Source: Euperipatoides rowelli
Lineage: Eukaryota; Onychophora; Udeonychophora; Euonychophora; Peripatopsidae
Length of the DNA: 11,510 bases
Assembly (NCBI GenBank): GCA_003024985.2
Contig: PXIH01S0013437.1
Direction: 5' to 3' (one strand)
Shown here: piece by piece, positions 6,480 to 11,510 of the stretch
Layout of the letters: every line of letters starts with the position of its first letter
How positions within the stretch are numbered: position 1 is the stretch's first letter
Translations under genes and position numbers: made by a program
The notes under the pieces: generated by a model
Databases searched by the model: none
What the model saw: the letters and a program-made list of their open reading frames with translations, nothing else
What the model was told of the DNA's origin: nothing

Positions 6480-8004
6480 AAATTTCATTACTGAAATCGA
6501 TATTGTTACGGTGCATTATTTTTTAATGAAAAGTGTTCAGAAATGGTACCTCAAATAATTATTTATTAAGTACCAGCTTCAGCGTTGTCCGAATTTGCAC
6601 CTTCCATTCATGATCTGGTACTTGAGACTCAAATATCGTTTTGAAATATGGGAAATTGATTATGCCTAATAGTCAACAACAAACTTTGCTGAACTATGAA
6701 AGTAATTTGTAAATTGAAAGAAGATTTTACAAAAATGGATATACTGTATTTTATTCACACATTAAACTTCAGAATTTATCTTTGTATACAGAATAGGCCT
6801 AACATATGCCCTTATTGTGAAAGCCCTTGCTATATGGTCTCCTTTTGTTTGCCCAAATTATGCACTATCTGTAGAGAAAACAAACTGACACACAGCATCT
6901 GTTAAGAAAAATACAGGAATAATTATTGATGTTAGAAAAGAAATATCTTTAACTCATGATGACAGTATTCTGACCCCCCTCCCCCACACACACATAGACA
7001 TGGAAAAAGGTACCTATAAATTCTTCTTCTGATGATGATTATTTTCCTGTAATACAAATAGCTACCCTGAGCTACAATCAATTATTCCTAATTAAACCTC
7101 TAAGCTTTTTGCGAGAATACACTTTTGTCTAAAGCTCTACTACTGGCCACCCCCATTATACTAGGCACTGATTCATATTCTGTAGATGAAAACTTTGCAG
7201 CAATAACAGTAATGCAGCAAAGGAGAAAATGAAACAAAAATCATCCTCATCCACTTGTTCCAAGTAATTTTCTAATGGATACTATGAATATTGAAGTTGA
7301 CACCAAACCTGAATATACTGTACTTAATATCTAGATCAAACACTCCCTCTTTTACTTTGTCTAAGGAAGAAGGAGTAGGAATTCATATGGTAGTGATACA
7401 TATCTAATTATTTACCTTAATGTATTGTTTTTTTTTAATAATAAGAGAATTTATTCTTGGAGTAATTTATGTGAAATAGTGTACCGTGTTGAAATTGTGT
7501 GCCATGTTATGTGCAAAAGCTTTCATGCTCACAATATTTTTATTGTGATTAATGATACCATTTCCAGTTTGTGTATGACATTTCCACCATTTTTAATTTT
7601 ACCCATAATGCATTGCATCAGGAAATATCACCATTTTGAATAATGGATTTTGGGTAATTAAAAAAAAAATTCATTTTGAATAATGCATTTTGACTCATCA
7701 TTCTGTGCATACAAATGATGTCATATAAACAAAATGATACACAAATACTAAAGAATATTTTAGAAATTTCTGATTTTTATTGAGGTGCCACACCCACATG
7801 TGATGTCATAGGACCTATATTTTGATAATTGTATAGCAGTAGTCCTCAAGGATGTAACATGCAGCAATTTCAAATTGGATAAGGCATTTAGGTGCTCAGA
7901 ATGATGTGTGAAATACTTATGACACATTTGATTGAAAAAGGACAAATAGCATCCTTTCCTGATCTAAAAAAAAAAGACAAAGATAAAAAGGGCTGAAAAA
8001 AGGA
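6480..8004. other. Stretch without supported genes
   Basis: Frames here are short. A 69-codon plus-strand frame at 6696-6905 is unusual only in having a cluster of cysteines (NICPYCESPCYM and PKLCTICREN), but the spacing fits no known zinc-binding domain. A plus-strand frame at 7104-7331 is open except for one TGA at 7230. There is a C-rich and CA-repeat tract at 6973-6994 and a direct repeat at 7632-7691. The frames 7425-7643 and 7760-7945 look like AT-rich noise. Confidence 0.5.
7632..7691. repeat. 20-bp direct repeat with 40-bp spacing
   Basis: CATTTTGAATAATGGATTTT at 7632-7651 recurs at 7672-7691 with one change (G to C). A 10-A run lies between them. It is probably a local tandem duplication. 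Confidence 0.85.
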
Positions 8005-8237
8005 TGGCTGGGAACTATAGAGACAAGAGATGAAAAATGGACATAGGCAATATGCATTGTAGANTAGTGATAAGTGAATGGGCATGTAAACTATTGAACA
8101 AGGCATGAGAGAATGAATCTGTGAACTAGACTAAGTGATGAGTGACCATACAAGTGAATGATGGAACAGGGCATGAGAGAATGAAGCTGTTAGCTGTGGA
8201 ACTAGTGATGAGTGAATGGACATGTGAATGATGAAAC

Positions 8238-9250
8238 AGGGCATGAGAGAATGAAAACATCAGTTGTGAAACTGGTTACAAGTGAATGTACATGTGAACT
8301 GGGGATCAGAGTATGAGATAATGTATATGTGCACAGTGGAACCAGTGATAAGTGAATGGTTATGTGAGCTATGGAACAAAGTATAAGATAATGAAACTAT
8401 GAGCTGTGGAACTAGTGATGAGTGAATGGACGTGAACTATTAACAGGGCATGAGAAAATGAAGCTGTAAAACTAGTGTTGAGTGAATGGACATGGGAATG
8501 ATGAAACAGGGCATGAGATAATGAAGTTGTGCACTGTGAAACTAGTAATGAGGAATGGACATGTGAATGATGAAACAAGGCATGAGAGAATGAATATGTC
8601 AGCTGTGGAACTCGTTACAAGTGAATGTGCATGTGAACTAGGGATCAGGGTATGAGATAATGTACATGTGCACAGTGGAACTAGTGATAAGTGAATGGTT
8701 ATGTGAACTATGGAACAAGTATGAGATAATGAAACTATGAGCTGTGGAACTAGTGATGAGTGAATGGACATGTGAACTATGGAACATGGCATAAGAGAAT
8801 GAAGCTGTGGAACTAGTGATGAGCGAATGGACATATGAACAATAGAAGAGGTCATGATATATTTAAGATGTGAGCTGTGTATATATTGATGAGTGAATAA
8901 ACATGTGAACAATGAAACATGAGAGAATGAAGATGTCAGCTGAGAAACTGATTACAAGTAAATGTACATGGGAACTAGGAATCAGGGTAAGAGACAATGT
9001 GCCCATGTTCAGTGGAACTAATGATAAGTGAATGGCTATGTCAACAATGAAACAGGGCATGAGATAATGAAACTATGAGCTGTAAAATTAATGATGAGTG
9101 AATGGACATGTGAACTATGGAACAGACAGGGTATGAAAAATGAAGCTATGAGCTGTAAACTATTGACAAGTGAATGGACATGGCATGAGAGATTGGCCCT
9201 GCAAGCTGTGGAACTGGTGTTCAGTGAATGGACATGTGAAATATGGGACA
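8238..9250. repeat. Higher-order repeat, three blocks of about 338 bp
   Basis: Variant monomers recur every five monomers. GTTACAAGTGAATGT is at 8275 and 8614, with a changed form at 8951; GGGATCAG is at 8302 and 8641, and its relative GGAATCAGGG near 8978; GTGCACAGTGGAAC and GAATGGTTATGTG follow in the same order in each block. The distances are 339 and 337 bases, so the blocks are about 338 bases of five monomers. The third block is more diverged. Confidence 0.85.
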
Positions 9251-9419
9251 GGGTATGAGAGAATGAATATACACACTGTGAAATTGGTGGTGAGTGTATG
9301 GACATGTGGACTATGGAACAGGGTATGAGATAATGGAGCTCTGAGTTGTATAACTGGTGTTAAGTGAATGGACATGTGAACCAGGAATGAGAGAATGAAG
9401 CTGTGAGCTGAAACTAGTG

Positions 9420-10850
9420 ATGAGTGAGTGAATGAACATGTGAACTAAGAACAAGAAATGAAAGGGTGAACTGTGAGCTTTAGAATGAAATAGGGTATGA
9501 GAGAATGGACTTGTGAACCTTGGAACTAGTGATGAGTGAATGGACTTGTGAACTATTAAACTGGACATAAGAGAATGAAGCTGTTAGCTTTGAAGCTATT
9601 GATGAGTAAATGGTTATGTGAACTATAGAACAGGGCCTTTGAGAATGAAGCTATAAGCTGAGGAAAGAGTGATAAGTGAATGAACATGACAACTATGGAA
9701 CAGGGCATGAGAGAATGGACCTGTGAGCTGTGAATGATGAATAATTGAACATAAGAACAATGGAACAGAGTATGAGAGTATGAAGCTGTGAGCTGTGGAA
9801 CTAGTGATGAGTGAATAGACAGGTCAACTATGGATTAGGGCATGAGAGAAAGTAACTGTGAGCTGTGAAACTAGTGATGAGTAAATGGACATGAGAACTG
9901 TGAAACAGGGTATAAAAAAGCTAGCTTATTAGCTGTTGAACTGGTGATGAGTGAATGGACATGAGACCTATGTTACAGGGTATGAGAGAATGAAGCTATA
10001 TTCTGTGTAATTAGCGATGAGTGAATGGACATGAGAACTATAGAACACACCATGAGAGAATGGACTTATGATCTATGGAACAGTGAGTGAGTGAACATGT
10101 AAACTATGAAACAGGGTATGAGTGAATGAACTGTGGAAATAGTGATTAGTGAATGGATGGGTCAAGTATGGAAGAGGGAATGACATAATGAACCTATAAG
10201 CTGTGGAACTGGTGAGGAGTGAATGGACATGTGAATTATGGAACAGGGCATGAGAGAATGGACCTCTTTGCTGTGAACCTGGTGATGAGTGAATGGACAT
10301 CTATGGAGCAGGGAATGAGAGAATGGACTTATTGACCGGTGTGCTGTGGAACTGATAATGAGTGAATGGACATTTGAACTATGGAACAAGGCATGATATA
10401 ATGTACCTGTGAGTTTTAGCACTGGTGATGAGTGAATGGGCCTGTGAACTACCGGTATGGAAGAAGAAATGAGAGGATGAACTGTGAGCTATAGAATGGA
10501 ATAGGTTATTAGAGAATGGACTTGTGAGCCTTGGAACTAGTGATGAATGAATGGACATGTGAACAATGAAACTGGGCATAAGAGAATGAAGCTGTAGAAC
10601 TTTGAAGCTAGTGATGAGTGAATGGTTATGTGAACTATAGAACAGGGCATTTGGGAGTGAAGCTATAAGCTAAGGAAAGAGTGATGAGTGAATGGACATG
10701 ACAACTATGGAACAGGGCATGAGAGATTAGACCTGGGAGCTGTGTAACTAATGATGGATAAATGAACATAAGCACTATGGAACAGGGTATGAGAGAATGA
10801 AGCTATACCCTGTGTAATTAGTGGTAAGTGAATGAACATGATTGTGAACT
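9420..10850. repeat. Long-range duplication in the array, offset about 1012 bp
   Basis: A series of unusual monomers at about 9420-9830 recurs at about 10430-10850. Markers are GAACTGTGAGCT followed by TAGAATG, GGACTTGTGA followed by CCTTGGAACTAGTGATGA, ATGTGAACTATAGAACAGGG, and AAGCTATAAGCT followed by an AGGAAAGAGTGAT at 9661 and 10673, an offset of 1012 bases. Both copies contain the same unusually long interval (112 and 115 bases, about one and a half monomers). A second pair, 10218-10440 and 10901-11120, has an offset of 681-683. These values lie near two and three times the 338-bp block. Confidence 0.8.
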
Positions 10851-11297
10851 ATGGAATAGGATATGAGAAAATGAAGCTGTGAGCTGTGGAACTGGTGATG
10901 AGTGAATGGACATGTGAACTATGGAGTAGGGCATGAGAGAATGGACCTCTAGTGAAGAGTGAATGGACATGTGAAGTAGTGATCTTGAACAGGGAATGAG
11001 AAAATGGATTTATTGACTGGTGAGCTGTGGAACTGATAATGACTGAATGGACATTTGAACTATGGAACAAGGCATGAGATAATGTACCTGTGAGTTTTGG
11101 CACTGATTATGAGTAAATAGACCTGTGAACTATGGAAGAAGGCATGAGAGAATGGGCCTGTTAGCTGTGGAACTGGGATGATTAAATTGACATTTGAATT
11201 ACTACAGGGAATGAGAAAATGTGATCTATGGAAGAGGGCATGAGAGAATAGACCTGTGGAACAGGAGATGAAACAATGGACCTGTGATAAGTCAAAG

Positions 11298-11510
11298 CTA
11301 ATTTATTCTCTGATTGTTGCAATGCTAGTATTTTTGTTTTTAATAATTCAAAATAAAAATTAATGAACAATTTTTCTTTGATTGTAATCCTTTTGCTTCA
11401 AGTAATATTATAGTTGAAACCCAATGTTTTCTCAAACTGATAACTTAGATCAGTTTCTTATTTTTTGGATCAGGTAAGACATTATTATAGAAAAAAAAAA
11501 AAAAACTTAA
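11298..11510. other. AT-rich flank with splice-donor motif and A run
   Basis: Single-copy AT-rich sequence follows the array. CAG|GTAAGAC at 11471-11480 is a strong plus-strand donor motif, preceded by a T-rich tract and an ACTGATAAC branch-point-like sequence at 11436-11444, so acceptor and donor are again side by side. A 15-A run lies at 11491-11505. No reading frame is supported; the minus-strand frame 11182-11370 is repeat and AT noise. Confidence 0.5.

Larger units (their letters stand above)
8005..11297. repeat. Degenerate 70-bp minisatellite array, about 46 monomers
   Basis: From about 8005 the sequence is built of imperfect tandem copies. Anchoring on AGTGAATGG, successive copies are mostly 69-71 bases apart, with exceptions of 54-66 and 84-115 where copies lost or gained parts. 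A representative monomer is 10863-10932, exactly 70 bases, with landmarks ATGAGAGAATG, GAGCTGTGGAACT, GATGAGTGAATGGACATGTG and AACTATGGAACAGGGC. I count about 46 monomers. The consensus is about 69 percent purine on the plus strand, with 36 percent G, 10 percent C and no CpG. The edges are diffuse: the first copy is degraded around 8005-8070 and the last around 11250-11297. The minus-strand frames in this span, the longest 146 codons at 8472-8912, repeat phrases such as HMSIHSSLVPQL and HSSHVHSL in shifting order and are artefacts of the repeat. Confidence 0.95.

Noticed and set aside
6696-6905. 69-codon frame with seven clustered cysteines
   Set aside because: The cysteine spacing fits no known zinc finger, there is no histidine partner in place, and frames of this length are expected by chance here.
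7104-7334. Plus-strand frame of 76 codons with one internal TGA
   Set aside because: It looks mildly protein-like but has no recognisable motif and no splice signals that would frame it; chance is a fair explanation.
8472-8912. 146-codon minus-strand frame as a repeat protein gene
   Set aside because: The 70-base unit is not a multiple of three, so the peptide repeat cycles through all frames and no single frame is kept over the array.
8005-11297. Possible CRISPR-like or regulatory array
   Set aside because: Monomers are contiguous with no unique spacers, and divergence is spread over the whole unit, as in a minisatellite.
11491-11505. 15-A run as the tail of a retroelement or processed transcript
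   Set aside because: No poly(A) signal, element body or target-site duplication can be seen next to it before the window ends.

Overview
The window looks like non-coding, AT-rich nuclear DNA from an animal, most likely an arthropod. The reasons are tRNA-derived SINEs, a piece of an insect-type non-LTR retrotransposon, splice-like signals, several microsatellites, and the absence of any long ORF or bacterial operon structure. Four isolated N bases (627, 2184, 2317, 8064) point to a draft assembly. The species cannot be named from the sequence. No complete gene is present and no feature could be confirmed by a search, so the calls rest on motifs, reading frames and repeat structure.

Left part (1-4316). 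An exact 87-bp repeat occurs at 1-87 and 2230-2316; the second copy stops at an N. On the minus strand the repeat lies inside a protein-like open frame that continues to 2111, probably an exon of an unidentified gene. Between the copies lies AT-rich sequence and, at 1587-2002 on the plus strand, a frameshifted coding relic. A perfect 12-bp inverted repeat with a 2-nt spacer is at 2673-2698. The rest, about 2.7-4.3 kb, is AT-rich with only weak signals.

Middle part (4317-6480) is a nest of retroelements: an (AT)13 microsatellite followed by a tRNA-derived SINE (plus), a minus-strand retroelement 3' tail, a second tRNA-like SINE head, a minus-strand LINE fragment with a CCHC knuckle from the reverse transcriptase C-terminus, and a minus-strand tRNA-derived SINE that appears to have inserted into that LINE with a 7-bp target-site duplication. 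The antisense strand of this SINE carries a 45-codon open frame between good splice-acceptor and donor motifs, so it is a candidate exonized SINE.

Right part (8005-11297) is a 3.3-kb degenerate tandem array of about 46 monomers of 70 bp. Its structure is nested: two related 35-bp halves make the 70-bp monomer, and monomers are organised in higher-order blocks of about 338 bp (five monomers), with further similarity at about 682 and 1012 bp. The plus strand is rich in purines and G. The many minus-strand ORFs in it are by-products of the repeat. The last 213 bases are AT-rich and hold one good splice-donor motif and a 15-A run.

No cellular system made of cooperating genes is visible. The most notable points are the nested satellite, the unidentified minus-strand exon with its assembly-linked duplication, and the SINE-in-LINE insertion with its antisense exon-like cassette.
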